From: Lentzea xinjiangensis
GTDB lineage: Bacteria; Actinomycetota; Actinomycetes; Mycobacteriales; Pseudonocardiaceae
Assembly (NCBI RefSeq): GCF_900110955.1
Contig: NZ_FOFR01000003.1
Location: 124,001 to 188,000, forward strand
Direction: 5' to 3'
Length of the DNA: 64,000 nt
The notes beneath the pieces were generated by a model. The model saw only the letters and a list, made by a program, of their open reading frames with translations, was not told the origin of the DNA and made no database searches. Shown here one piece after another: positions 16,533 to 24,956 of this stretch. Each line of letters begins with the position of its first letter. Positions within the stretch are counted from its first letter, which is position 1. Position numbers and translations under genes: made by a program.

Positions 16533-18017
16533 ATGCCCTACGTCTCCACGAACCCGTCGAACACCTCCGACGTGGTCATCGAGATCGAGCTCGGGACCAG
16601 CCGGACCTTCGTCGACGCGGCGCGGCGGGCGAAGGCGGCGCAGCGCGAGTGGGCCCGCGTTCCCGCACCCGTGCGCGGACAGGTCATCGGCAACATCGGC
16701 CGGCTCGTCGAGGCGAACTCCGAGCCGCTGGCGCAGCTCGTGACCCGCGAGATCGGCAAGCCGAACGCCGAGGCCCGCGGCGAGGTCCGGGAGATCGTGG
16801 ACACCTGCGACTTCTTCGTCGGCGAGGGCAGGCGCCTCTACGGCCAGACCGTGCCGTCGGAGATGCCCGACAAGCAGCTCTTCACCTTCCGCAACCCGGT
16901 CGGGGTCGCGGCGGTCATCACCGCCGGCAACTTCCCGGTCGCCGTGCCGTCCTGGTACATCGTCCCGGCGCTGCTGTGCGGCAACTCGGTCGTGTGGAAG
17001 CCCGCCGAGTACTCCGCCGCGTCGGCCCACGCCTTCTACGACGTGTTCCAGGCAGCCGGCATCCCGGCCGGCGTCTTCGAGATCGTCTTCGCCGAGGGCT
17101 CGGAGACGTTCGACGGCCTGGAGCAGTCGCTGCGGCAGGGCCTCGTCGACAAGGTCGGCTTCACCGGGTCCAGCGAGGTCGGTGTGCGGATCGGCGAGCT
17201 CTGCGGGCGTCACCTCCAGACGCCGTGCCTGGAGCTGGGCGGCAAGAACCCGATGGTCGTCACCGAGGACGCCGACCTGGACCTCGCGGTGCAGGGCGCG
17301 CTGTTCGCCGGGTTCGGCTCCGCGGGTCAGCGCTGCACCTCGCTCGGCACGGCGATCGTGCACGAGTCGGTGTACGACGAGTTCCTGGCCCGGTTCGTCG
17401 AAGCCGTGTCCGGCGCCGCCGTGGGCGACCCGACCGGAGATGTCCTCTATGGACCGTTGCTGGACGAGAAGTTCGCGGTGGCGTACGAGAAGTACCTCGG
17501 CTGGATCGGGGAGCACCACTCGGTGCACGGCCCGACCGGCCGCATCACGAACTCCAGCCCGCGCAACGGCTTCACTGGCGAGAACGGCCTCTACTACCAC
17601 CCCGCAATCGTTTCCGGTGTGCGTGCCGACGACGAGCTGTTCCTCCAGGAGACGTTCGGCCCGATCGTCGGCGTCATGAAGTACTCGGACCTGGACGAGG
17701 CGATCGAGCTCGGCAACAGGCCGGGCTACGGCCTGTCGTGCTCGATCTACACCACGGACCCGAACAAGGCCTTCCGGTTCCGCGCCGGCATCTCCGCCGG
17801 GATGGTGAGCGTCAACAACTCGACGTCCGGGGCCGAGGCGCACCTGCCGTTCGGCGGGAACGGCAAGAGCGGCAACGGCTCCCGGCAGTCGGGCGTGTGG
17901 GTGCTCGACCAGTTCACCCGCTGGCAGTCCATGAACTGGGACTACTCGGGGAAGCTGCAGAAAGCGCAGATGGACACTCTCGCGATCGAGGCCGACCTTG
18001 ACTACCGGCTCGGCTGA
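16533..18017 (+). CDS. Aldehyde dehydrogenase, candidate piperideine-6-carboxylate / aminoadipate-semialdehyde dehydrogenase
   Basis: A 494-residue NAD(P)+-dependent aldehyde dehydrogenase. The catalytic Glu 234 (CLELGGKNP) and Cys 268 (SAGQRCTS) have the normal 34-residue spacing, and VGFTGSSEVG forms the cofactor pocket. ATG at 16533 is chosen because it follows an AGGGTGGGG site and starts the conserved N-terminus. It is the first gene of an operon with an amine oxidase, a Glu/Leu-type dehydrogenase, a CoA-transferase and glutaryl-CoA dehydrogenase. This context favours oxidation of alpha-aminoadipate semialdehyde, as in AmaB or ALDH7A1 pathways. Family membership is sure; the substrate is inferred. 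Confidence 0.85.
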   Translation: MPYVSTNPSNTSDVVIEIELGTSRTFVDAARRAKAAQREWARVPAPVRGQVIGNIGRLVEANSEPLAQLVTREIGKPNAEARGEVREIVDTCDFFVGEGRRLYGQTVPSEMPDKQLFTFRNPVGVAAVITAGNFPVAVPSWYIVPALLCGNSVVWKPAEYSAASAHAFYDVFQAAGIPAGVFEIVFAEGSETFDGLEQSLRQGLVDKVGFTGSSEVGVRIGELCGRHLQTPCLELGGKNPMVVTEDADLDLAVQGALFAGFGSAGQRCTSLGTAIVHESVYDEFLARFVEAVSGAAVGDPTGDVLYGPLLDEKFAVAYEKYLGWIGEHHSVHGPTGRITNSSPRNGFTGENGLYYHPAIVSGVRADDELFLQETFGPIVGVMKYSDLDEAIELGNRPGYGLSCSIYTTDPNKAFRFRAGISAGMVSVNNSTSGAEAHLPFGGNGKSGNGSRQSGVWVLDQFTRWQSMNWDYSGKLQKAQMDTLAIEADLDYRLG

Positions 18018-19158
18018 GCTGCCTGGTCAGGCCGAGGTCGTCGTCATCGGCGGCGGGGTGATCGGCACATCCGTCGCTTTTCACCTCGCCGAGGCAGGCG
18101 TCCGGGATGTCGTTGTCGTGGAGCGGGATGAGCTGGGTTCCGGCTCCACCTGCAAGGCAGCAGGCGGAGTGCGCGCCCAGTTCTCCGACGAGCTCAACAT
18201 CAGGCTCGGTGCCCGATCACTCGAAGCGTTCCAGCGCTTCGGGCAGCGTCCGGGGCAGGAGATCGATCTGCACCAGGTCGGCTACCTGTTCCTCCTCTCT
18301 TCCGACGAGCACGTGGCGGCGTTCGAGCGCAACGTCGACCTCCAGAACTCCCTCGGCGTGCGCAGTCGCATGCTGACTGCCGAAGAAGCACGGCGGATGT
18401 CGCCGTTGATCGAAACGGACGGCCTGCTCGCGGCGGCCTTCTCGCCTGACGACGGACACTGCACGCCGGAGTCCGTCGTACTCGGCTACGCCACCGCGGC
18501 CCGCCGATCCGGGGTCCGCTTCCACACCAGAACCACCGTGAGATCGATCGTACGGACGGGGTCCGACACTTTTCGCGTCGTGACCGACCGGGGCGCCGTC
18601 TCGACGGGAGCGGTGGTCTGCGCGGCCGGCGCCTGGTCCCGGTCGATCGGCGAGATGGTGGGCGTTGACCTGCCGGTTTCTCCCCTGCGGCGACAGGTCG
18701 TGTGCACCGCGCCGATGCCGGGGCCACCCGATCGGGTGGTGCCCTTCACCATCGACTTCGGCAGCACCTTCTACTTCCACCGCGAGGGTCGCGGGCTGCT
18801 GCTGGGCATGTCCGACCCCGACGAGACGCCGGGGTTCAAGCTGGACGTGTCGGACGCCTGGCTGCCGCGCCTGACCGAGGCGATCGGGAGACGGGCGCCG
18901 GCACTGCTGGACGTGGGCGTGCGCACCGGCTGGGCCGGTCTGTACGAGATGACGCCGGACCACAACGCGCTGATCGGCTCCGCCGGCCGGTTCTTCTACG
19001 CCACGGGCTTCTCCGGGCACGGTTTCCTACAGGGCCCGGCGGTCGGCGAGGTCGTCCGCGACCTGGTGCTGGACCGGGAGCCCTTCGTCGACGTCTCCGC
19101 CCTGGACGCCGCCCGCTTCGCCGCCGGCCGGGTGCGGCCCGAACTCAACTGCGTGTGA
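17998..19158 (+). CDS. FAD-dependent amine/amino-acid oxidoreductase (DAO family), candidate pipecolate oxidase
   Basis: 386 residues. The N-terminal Rossmann motif VVVIGGGVIGTSVAFHLAEAGVRDVVVVERDELGSGST binds FAD, and the C-terminal TGFSGHGFLQGPAVGEVVRDLV closes the DAO fold. The family includes sarcosine oxidase, D-amino-acid dehydrogenase and L-pipecolate oxidase (AmaA, PIPOX). No covalent-flavin Cys motif is obvious. TTG at 17998 is the only start before the Rossmann motif; the first 20 bp overlap the aldehyde dehydrogenase gene, implying coupling. Oxidation of pipecolate to piperideine-6-carboxylate would feed the upstream enzyme; this is inference. Confidence 0.85.
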   Translation: MTTGSAELPGQAEVVVIGGGVIGTSVAFHLAEAGVRDVVVVERDELGSGSTCKAAGGVRAQFSDELNIRLGARSLEAFQRFGQRPGQEIDLHQVGYLFLLSSDEHVAAFERNVDLQNSLGVRSRMLTAEEARRMSPLIETDGLLAAAFSPDDGHCTPESVVLGYATAARRSGVRFHTRTTVRSIVRTGSDTFRVVTDRGAVSTGAVVCAAGAWSRSIGEMVGVDLPVSPLRRQVVCTAPMPGPPDRVVPFTIDFGSTFYFHREGRGLLLGMSDPDETPGFKLDVSDAWLPRLTEAIGRRAPALLDVGVRTGWAGLYEMTPDHNALIGSAGRFFYATGFSGHGFLQGPAVGEVVRDLVLDREPFVDVSALDAARFAAGRVRPELNCV

Positions 19159-19166
19159 GGGGTGTG

Positions 19167-20297
19167 ATGGACGTTCTCCAGCTCATGGACGAGTGGGGCC
19201 CCGAGAAGGTCGTCTGCGTGTCCGACCGGCGCACCGGCATGAGAGGCGTGCTCGTCATCGACAACACCGCGCGCGGCATGGGCAAGGGCGGCACGCGGAT
19301 GAGCCCGCGCGTGACGGTCGCGGAGATCGCCCGCCTCGCGCGCGTGATGACGTGGAAGTGGGCCGGGGCCGACCTGTTCTTCGGCGGCGCCAAGGCGGGC
19401 ATCCTGTTCGACCCGTCCTCCCCCGGCAAGGAGGCGGCGCTGCGGGCGTTCGCGCGCAAGCTCTCCAACGAGGTGCCGCGCGAGTACGTGCTCGGGCTCG
19501 ACATGGGCCTCACCGAGCGGGACGCCGCGATCGTCCAGGACGAGCTGTCGGACCGCGGTGCCATGATGGGCGCACCGGCTCAGCTCGGCGGTCTTCCGTA
19601 CGACGAGCTGGGCGTCACCGGGTTCGGCGTGGCCGAGGTGGCGGACGAGCTGATGGCACAGCACGGTTCGCTGCGCGGCAAGCGCGTCGCCATCCAGGGT
19701 TTCGGCGCGGTCGGTGCCGCGGCGGCGAGGCGGTTCGCCGAACTGGGCGCCGTCGTCGTCGCCGTGTCGTCGGTGCACGGGGCGCTGGTCGACCCCGCCG
19801 GGCTGGACGTCGCCCGGCTGCTGGAGCTGCGCGGCGAGTCCGGTGACCTCGCGGTCGCGGAGTACGGCGGCGTCCGCGAGCTCGGCACCGAGCTCCGGGT
19901 GCCGTGCGACGTGCTGGTGCCGGCGGCGCTGCAGGACGTGATCGACGCGGATCTCGCGGGTGAGCTCGACACCACCCTGGTGGTCGAGGGTGCGAACCTG
20001 CCGACGTCCGCCGCGGCGCAGGAGGTGCTGGCGCGGCGCGGGATCACGGTCGTGCCGGACTTCGTCGCGAACGCCGGTGGCGTGGTCGCGGCGGCGTTCG
20101 GGATGGACGCGCGGTACTCGCCGTTCCCGGTGGATCCCGCGACGGTGCTCGCCGCCGTGTCCTCGAAGCTGAGGGCGAACGCGGCGCACGTCGTCGCCGA
20201 GGCGGGGAGGCGGGGGGCGACGACCCACGTGGCCGCGCGCGAGCTGGCGCAGGACCGCGTGCTGGCCGCGATGAAGCTGCGGGGGCGGGTCGTATGA
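19167..20297 (+). CDS. Glu/Leu/Phe/Val-dehydrogenase family protein
   Basis: A 376-residue NAD(P)-dependent amino-acid dehydrogenase. The N-terminal dimerisation domain carries the substrate lysines in GMGKGGTRMSP and in MTWKWAGADLFFGGAKAGI. The Rossmann domain has the dinucleotide motif GFGAVGAAAARRFAELGAVVVAV and ends with VPDFVANAGGVVAAAFG. ATG at 19167 follows a GAGGGG site; GTG at 19164 is an alternative. Placed between an amine oxidase and glutaryl-CoA genes, it may deaminate alpha-aminoadipate to 2-oxoadipate or glutamate to 2-oxoglutarate. Its stop overlaps the next start by 4 bp. Confidence 0.85.
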   Translation: MDVLQLMDEWGPEKVVCVSDRRTGMRGVLVIDNTARGMGKGGTRMSPRVTVAEIARLARVMTWKWAGADLFFGGAKAGILFDPSSPGKEAALRAFARKLSNEVPREYVLGLDMGLTERDAAIVQDELSDRGAMMGAPAQLGGLPYDELGVTGFGVAEVADELMAQHGSLRGKRVAIQGFGAVGAAAARRFAELGAVVVAVSSVHGALVDPAGLDVARLLELRGESGDLAVAEYGGVRELGTELRVPCDVLVPAALQDVIDADLAGELDTTLVVEGANLPTSAAAQEVLARRGITVVPDFVANAGGVVAAAFGMDARYSPFPVDPATVLAAVSSKLRANAAHVVAEAGRRGATTHVAARELAQDRVLAAMKLRGRVV

Positions 20298-21379
20298 GCT
20301 CACTCGAAGGTGTGGTGATCGCGGACTTCGGCCGCGTGCTGGCGGCGCCGTACGCGACGATGGTGCTGGGCGACCTCGGCGCCGAGGTGGTCAAGGTCGA
20401 GCAGCCGGGCAGGGGCGACGAGACCCGCGCGTGGGGTCCGCCGCACCACGGTGACGAGGCGACGTACTTCCTGTCCGTCAACAGGAACAAGACGTCCGTG
20501 CAGATCGACCTGGCGACGGAGGCGGGCCGGGAGCGGGCGCGCGAGCTCATCGCGCGGGCGGACGTCGTCGTCGAGAACTTCACACCGGGCACCATGAAGA
20601 AGTTCGGGCTGGACTACGAGTCGTTGGGGCGTGACGACCTCGTCTACTGCTCGATCTCGGGGTTCGGCTCCGGCAAGGGCGCGGACCTGCCCGGCTACGA
20701 CCTGCTCGTGCAGGCCGTGGGCGGGTTGATGAGCGTGACGGGACCCGGTCCGCACGCACCGGTGAAGACCGGTGTGGCGCTGGTCGACGTCCTCACGGGG
20801 TTGCACGCCTGCGTCGGCATCCTCGCGGCGTTGCGGCACCGCGAGGCGACCGGGCGGGGCCAGCTCGTCGAGCTGGACCTGCTGACGGTGCTGCTGTCGA
20901 GCATGGTGAACCAGAGCGCGGGCTTCACGCTGGCGGGTTCGGTGCCGAAGCCGATGGGCAACCGGCACCCGTCGATCGCGCCGTACGAGGTGTTCCCGAC
21001 GGTGGACCAGCCGATCGTGCTCGCCGTGGGCAACGACCGGCAGTTCCGCCGGCTGTGCTCGGTGCTGGACGTGCCGGAGCTGGCGACGGATCCGCGGTTC
21101 GTCACGAACTCCGGCCGGGTCGAGCACGTCGACGAGCTCTTCGAGGTGCTCTCGGCGCGGCTGCGGACGCGCCCGGCGCAGCACTGGTTCGAGACGCTGA
21201 CCCCGCTCGGCGTCCCGTGCGGGCCGGTGAACGACGTCGCACGGGCGTTCGCGCTGGCCGAATCGCTGGGCCTGCACCCCACGGCGACGATCGACGACAT
21301 GACGCTCGTCGCGAACCCCATCCGCCTGTCGCGCACGCCGGTCACCTACCGGCTGCGCCCGCCGAAGCTGGAGCAGTGA
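20294..21379 (+). CDS. CaiB/BaiF-family CoA-transferase, candidate glutarate CoA-transferase
   Basis: 361 residues of a class III CoA-transferase. The opening LEGVVIADFGRVLAAPYATMVLGDLGAEVVKVEQPGRGDETRAW is typical. The core contains SISGFGSGKGADLPGYDLLVQAVGGLMSVTG, and the catalytic Asp is likely in GVALVDVLTGLHA. These enzymes swap CoA between organic acids. Immediately before glutaryl-CoA dehydrogenase, the natural candidate reaction is making glutaryl-CoA from glutarate with succinyl-CoA, as in human SUGCT. ATG overlaps the upstream stop (ATGA); the next gene starts 1 bp after its stop. Confidence 0.85.
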   Translation: MSSLEGVVIADFGRVLAAPYATMVLGDLGAEVVKVEQPGRGDETRAWGPPHHGDEATYFLSVNRNKTSVQIDLATEAGRERARELIARADVVVENFTPGTMKKFGLDYESLGRDDLVYCSISGFGSGKGADLPGYDLLVQAVGGLMSVTGPGPHAPVKTGVALVDVLTGLHACVGILAALRHREATGRGQLVELDLLTVLLSSMVNQSAGFTLAGSVPKPMGNRHPSIAPYEVFPTVDQPIVLAVGNDRQFRRLCSVLDVPELATDPRFVTNSGRVEHVDELFEVLSARLRTRPAQHWFETLTPLGVPCGPVNDVARAFALAESLGLHPTATIDDMTLVANPIRLSRTPVTYRLRPPKLEQ

Positions 21380-21380
21380 C

Positions 21381-22541
21381 GTGCCGGACCCGTTGCAGTT
21401 GCTGGACATCCCGTCGCTGCTCAGCGACGAGGAGCGCGCCATCCAGGCCACCGTCGCGGCGTTCCTGGCCGACCACGTCCGGCCGCACGTCGCGTCCTGG
21501 TTCGAGGAGGGCGTGCTGCCGCGTGAGCTGGCGCGGGAGCTCGGCAAGCTCGGCGTGCTCGGCATGCACCTGGAGGGCTACGGGTGCGCGGGCACGTCGG
21601 CGCTGGCGTACGGGCTCGCGTGCCTGGAGCTGGAGGCCGCGGACAGCGGGATCCGCAGCTTCGTGTCCGTGCAGGGCTCGCTGTCGATGTACTCGATCCG
21701 GCAGTACGGCTCGGAGGAGCAGAAGCAGGAGTGGCTGCCGCGGCTCGCCGCCGGTGAGGCGATCGGGTGCTTCGGGCTGACCGAGCCGGACTTCGGCTCC
21801 AACCCGTCCGGCATGCGCACCCACGCCGTGCGCGACGGTGCGGACTGGGTGCTCAACGGCGCGAAGACGTGGATCACCAACGGTGGCCTGGCGGACGTGG
21901 CGACCGTGTGGGCGAGGACGGAGGAGGGATTTCGAGGATTCCTGGTTCCTCGCGGCACGCCGGGATTTTCCACGCGGGACATCAAGAACAAGCTGTCGAT
22001 GCGAGCGTCCGTCACCTCCGAACTGGTCCTGGAGGACGTGCGGCTGCCGGAAAGCGCGCGGCTGCCGCTGGCGACTTCGCTGCGCGCCCCGCTTTCGTGC
22101 CTCAACGAAGCGCGGTTCGGGATCGTGTTCGGTGCCGTGGGCGCCGCACGGGATTCGTTGCAGGCGGCGTTGGACTACGCGGGCACGCGCATCCAGTTCG
22201 ACAAGCCGATCGCCGCGTTCCAGTTGACGCAGCGGAAGCTGGCGAGCATGTCCGTGCAGGTCAACACGGCGATGCTGCTGGCACTGCACCTCGCGCGCCT
22301 CAAGGAGGCCGGCACGCTCAAGCCGGAGCAGATCAGCGTCGGCAAGTACAACAACGTCGAGACGGCCATCGCGGTCGCCAGGGAAAGCCGGACGATCCTC
22401 GGCGCCAACGGCATCTCTTCGGAGTACTCGCCGTTGCGCCACGCGAACAACCTGGAATCAGTGCTGACTTACGAGGGCACTTCCGACATCCATTTGCTAT
22501 CCATCGGCCACGCGTTGACCGGAATCGCCTCGTTCCGCTGA
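21381..22541 (+). CDS. gcdH: Glutaryl-CoA dehydrogenase
   Basis: A 386-residue FAD acyl-CoA dehydrogenase converting glutaryl-CoA to crotonyl-CoA and CO2. Family-specific features are LEGYGCAGTSALAYGLACLELEAADSG, GCFGLTEPDFGSNPSGM, the AKTWITNGGLADVATVWA flavin region, and the C-terminal catalytic Glu in TYEGTSDIH. GTG at 21381 follows the CoA-transferase stop by 1 bp. As the last enzyme of the operon it joins lysine/tryptophan-type degradation to beta-oxidation. A short CCCC/GGGG hairpin follows at about 22560-22575. Confidence 0.92.
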   Translation: MPDPLQLLDIPSLLSDEERAIQATVAAFLADHVRPHVASWFEEGVLPRELARELGKLGVLGMHLEGYGCAGTSALAYGLACLELEAADSGIRSFVSVQGSLSMYSIRQYGSEEQKQEWLPRLAAGEAIGCFGLTEPDFGSNPSGMRTHAVRDGADWVLNGAKTWITNGGLADVATVWARTEEGFRGFLVPRGTPGFSTRDIKNKLSMRASVTSELVLEDVRLPESARLPLATSLRAPLSCLNEARFGIVFGAVGAARDSLQAALDYAGTRIQFDKPIAAFQLTQRKLASMSVQVNTAMLLALHLARLKEAGTLKPEQISVGKYNNVETAIAVARESRTILGANGISSEYSPLRHANNLESVLTYEGTSDIHLLSIGHALTGIASFR

Positions 22542-22644
22542 TCGTCCGCCTTATTCTGCACCCCGCAAGGGGGTTCGCGGGTGGGAGGACGTTCTGCCGG
22601 AGGAGACAAGCAGCCGCAGTGACGCGCGCCGCAACCGCAAGCGA

Positions 22645-23187
22645 TTGCTGGACGCCGCGACGCACGTCCTGCGGACTGAACCGACAACGGCGACGATGCA
22701 GTCGATCGCGCGCAAGGCAGCGCTTTCGCAGGCGACGGCGTATCGCCACTTCCCGTCCGTGGAAGCACTGGTGACGGCCTACCACGAGGCCGTCATGAGG
22801 TCGTTGGCCGAGCACGGCGAACGATCCCGCAAGAGAGGCAAGGATCTTTTCGAACACCAGGCCCTGCGCTGGGTGAAGATGCAGAGCCTGCACGGCCCGG
22901 TGATCGTGCGGTTCTGGTCCCAGCGCGGGTTCCTGGAGCGTCTGCAGTCCGCCGATGTCATGACGGTGCTGTCGTGCGCGGCGTGGGACCGGGCACTGCG
23001 CGGCGTGCTGATCGACCTGGCGCTGCCGGACACGTTGCTGCCCGTGGCGCGGTTGGTGCACAACGCGTTGTTCGACCCGAGAGCGATCATCGACCTGACG
23101 ACCACCGCCGGACTACCTGACGAGCAGGTGGTCCGGCGGCTCTCGGACGCGTTCTACGGAGCGCTGACGGGATGGGGCAGGCCCTAG
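22645..23187 (+). CDS. TetR-family transcriptional regulator, start uncertain
   Basis: A TetR-type helix-turn-helix (MQSIARKAALSQATAYRHFPSVEALVTAYHEAV) and a C-terminal ligand domain of about 120 residues are visible. The TTG at 22645 would cut off part of helix 1. In-frame sequence upstream reads SSDARRNRKRLLDAA, typical of a TetR N-terminus, and reaches a CTG at 22594 preceded by GAGGA. The real start may therefore be that rare CTG. It follows gcdH in the same direction and may sense an acyl-CoA. Its end overlaps the convergent cyclophilin gene by 4 bp. Confidence 0.8.
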   Translation: MLDAATHVLRTEPTTATMQSIARKAALSQATAYRHFPSVEALVTAYHEAVMRSLAEHGERSRKRGKDLFEHQALRWVKMQSLHGPVIVRFWSQRGFLERLQSADVMTVLSCAAWDRALRGVLIDLALPDTLLPVARLVHNALFDPRAIIDLTTTAGLPDEQVVRRLSDAFYGALTGWGRP

Positions 23188-23885
23188 ACGCCGAGCGGGA
23201 GCACCCACTTCAGCTCGGTGGTGCTGGCGGGCCGCCCGTCCTGCGGGTTCTCCCCCGCGATGCCACCGGCCGCGATCTTGTCGAGGGTCTTGAGGCCCTC
23301 CGGGAGGATCTGGCCGAACACCGTGTAGTTCGGGCGCAGGATCGAGTCCGACTGCACCAGGAAGAACTGCGAGCCGTTCGTGTCCGGACCGGCGTTGGCC
23401 ATCGCGAGCGTGCCGCGCGGGTAGACGCGGCGCTGGCCGGTGGGGTCGTTCGGCGCCGGCGGCAGATCGGTCGGCAGCTCGTCGGCGTACTTGTAGCCCG
23501 GGCCGCCCGCACCGGTGCCGGACGGGTCGCCGCACTGCAGCACCTTCAGCGTCGGGTACGCGGTGAGGCGGTGGCACTCGGTCTGGTGGTAGAAGCCGCG
23601 GTGCGCGAGGTGGATGAAGCTGTGCGTGGTGCACGGGGCTTTGCCGCGGTCGAGCACCAGCGGCACGTCGCCCTGGTTCGTCTTGACCTTCACCAGCACT
23701 TTCCCCTTGGTGAACCACGGGTCGCGCGGGATGGTCACCGGACGGGCGGCAGGGTCGTCCGGCGTCGCGGTGTAGCCGCAGTCCGGCCGGGCGGACTGCG
23801 CCTGCGGCTGCGCGGACGCGGTTCCGGTGGTGATGACCCCGGCGGCCAGCGCCGCCACCGCCAGGGAAGCTGCGATTCGCCTCAT
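23184..23885 (-). CDS. Secreted cyclophilin-type peptidyl-prolyl isomerase
   Basis: 233 residues with a Sec signal peptide (about 1-25, ending TASA) and no lipobox. The cyclophilin fold is seen in VKTNQGDVPLVLDRGKAPCTTHSFIHLAHRGFYHQTECHRL, LQCGDPSGTGAGGPGYKYADE and GTLAMANAGPDTNGSQFFLVQ. The active-site Arg lies in CHRL, where most cyclophilins have FHR. It probably assists folding of exported proteins outside the membrane. It has a cysteine pair (PDCGY, APCTT) that may form a disulfide. Confidence 0.9.
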   Translation of the reverse strand: MRRIAASLAVAALAAGVITTGTASAQPQAQSARPDCGYTATPDDPAARPVTIPRDPWFTKGKVLVKVKTNQGDVPLVLDRGKAPCTTHSFIHLAHRGFYHQTECHRLTAYPTLKVLQCGDPSGTGAGGPGYKYADELPTDLPPAPNDPTGQRRVYPRGTLAMANAGPDTNGSQFFLVQSDSILRPNYTVFGQILPEGLKTLDKIAAGGIAGENPQDGRPASTTELKWVLPLGV

Positions 23886-23936
23886 GCGCGATTCCTAGTG
23901 GAGCCGGTGGTGACCCGGCAAGGCTTGACCAATCAC

Positions 23937-24269
23937 TCAGTTGTCGGTGTCTTCGGTGATCTCGTACTCGCAGACCGCCCGCGCGCCGGAGTTCGCGACC
24001 TCCTCCTCCTTCTCGACGCGGAGCTTGCAGGTCGCCTGCCCGCTCCGCGGCTGCACGATCAGCGTGATCCTGCCGAGCGCGTTGGCGAGCAGGGCGCGGT
24101 TGCGCAGCGGCAGGTCAACGGTCTCGGACTGCGCCGCGCCACCGGGGACGGTGAGCGTCACCTCGGCCTGGCCCGTGCCCTCGACGTCGTAGAACGCCTC
24201 GTAGGTGTAGCTCTTCTGGCCGCACGCGGCGAGCACCAGCACGGGAACCAGCAGGAGGAGTTTCTTCAT
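23937..24269 (-). CDS. Small lipoprotein, MmpS-like
   Basis: 110 residues with a lipobox LAAC (Cys 16) and a beta-rich domain (YTYEAFYDVEGTGQAEVTLTVPGG ... VDLPLRNRALL...CKLRVEKEEEVANSGARAVCEYEI). The pattern resembles the small MmpS-type transport-accessory domain of actinobacteria, which also begins with Y/V-x-YEV and has a late cysteine pair. No MmpL partner is present nearby. Two cysteines in the domain may form a disulfide. It stands between the cyclophilin and a response regulator gene. Confidence 0.7.
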   Translation of the reverse strand: MKKLLLLVPVLVLAACGQKSYTYEAFYDVEGTGQAEVTLTVPGGAAQSETVDLPLRNRALLANALGRITLIVQPRSGQATCKLRVEKEEEVANSGARAVCEYEITEDTDN

Positions 24270-24329
24270 GGCTCGGATTCTCGTGATGTCCTGCGAACGA
24301 GGCTTCTGTCCGCAGACTGGTTGTGGGTC

Positions 24330-24956
24330 CTACTTTCGGCCGACCAGCCGGGCTTCCCACGCCCAAGCGGCGATCTCGACGCGGTTGCGGGCGTCCAGTT
24401 TGGTCTGAACGCTCGCCAGATGCGTCTTCACCGTGCCGATGGAGATGAACAGTTCCTGCGCGATCTCCGCGTTCGTCTTGCCGATGGCCGCGAGTTTCAC
24501 GACGTCGAGCTCACGCGCGGAGAGATTGTGCGGCCGTTGCGGTGCAGGCGCGTTCATGTGCTGCAACAGCCGGACAGTGATCGACGGGCTGATGAGCGCA
24601 TCGCCCGTGACGGCCGCACGGATCGCTTCGACGAGCAGGTTCGGTCCGGCGTCTTTCAGCAAGAAGCCGCACGCGCCGTTCTTCAACGCCGTGTGCACGT
24701 ACTCGTCATGGTCGAACGTCGTGCACACCACCACGCGGACGTCGTTCGCGATTTGCTTGAGCGCTTCCAGTCCGTCCATGCGCGGCATGCGGATGTCCAT
24801 CAACGCCACGTCGGGCTTCGTGCGGCGTGCCTCGGACACCGCCTCGATGCCGTCCCGCGCCTCCGCCACGACCTCGATGTCGGGCTCCGCGTCCAGGATC
24901 ATGCCGAACCCGGTGCGCACCATCGCCTGGTCGTCCGCGACGAGAACCCTGATCAC
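24330..24956 (-). CDS. NarL/LuxR-type response regulator
   Basis: 208 residues. The receiver domain has acidic residues ADDQ, phospho-acceptor Asp 54 ([12 protein letters not shown]) and Lys in FLLKDAG. The C-terminal LuxR HTH spans about 143-200 ([43 protein letters not shown]). GTG at 24956 overlaps the stop of the histidine kinase gene (GTGA). It is the output of a two-component pair next to an ABC exporter, an arrangement common for cell-envelope or peptide stress responses. Confidence 0.9.
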   Translation of the reverse strand: MIRVLVADDQAMVRTGFGMILDAEPDIEVVAEARDGIEAVSEARRTKPDVALMDIRMPRMDGLEALKQIANDVRVVVCTTFDHDEYVHTALKNGACGFLLKDAGPNLLVEAIRAAVTGDALISPSITVRLLQHMNAPAPQRPHNLSARELDVVKLAAIGKTNAEIAQELFISIGTVKTHLASVQTKLDARNRVEIAAWAWEARLVGRK

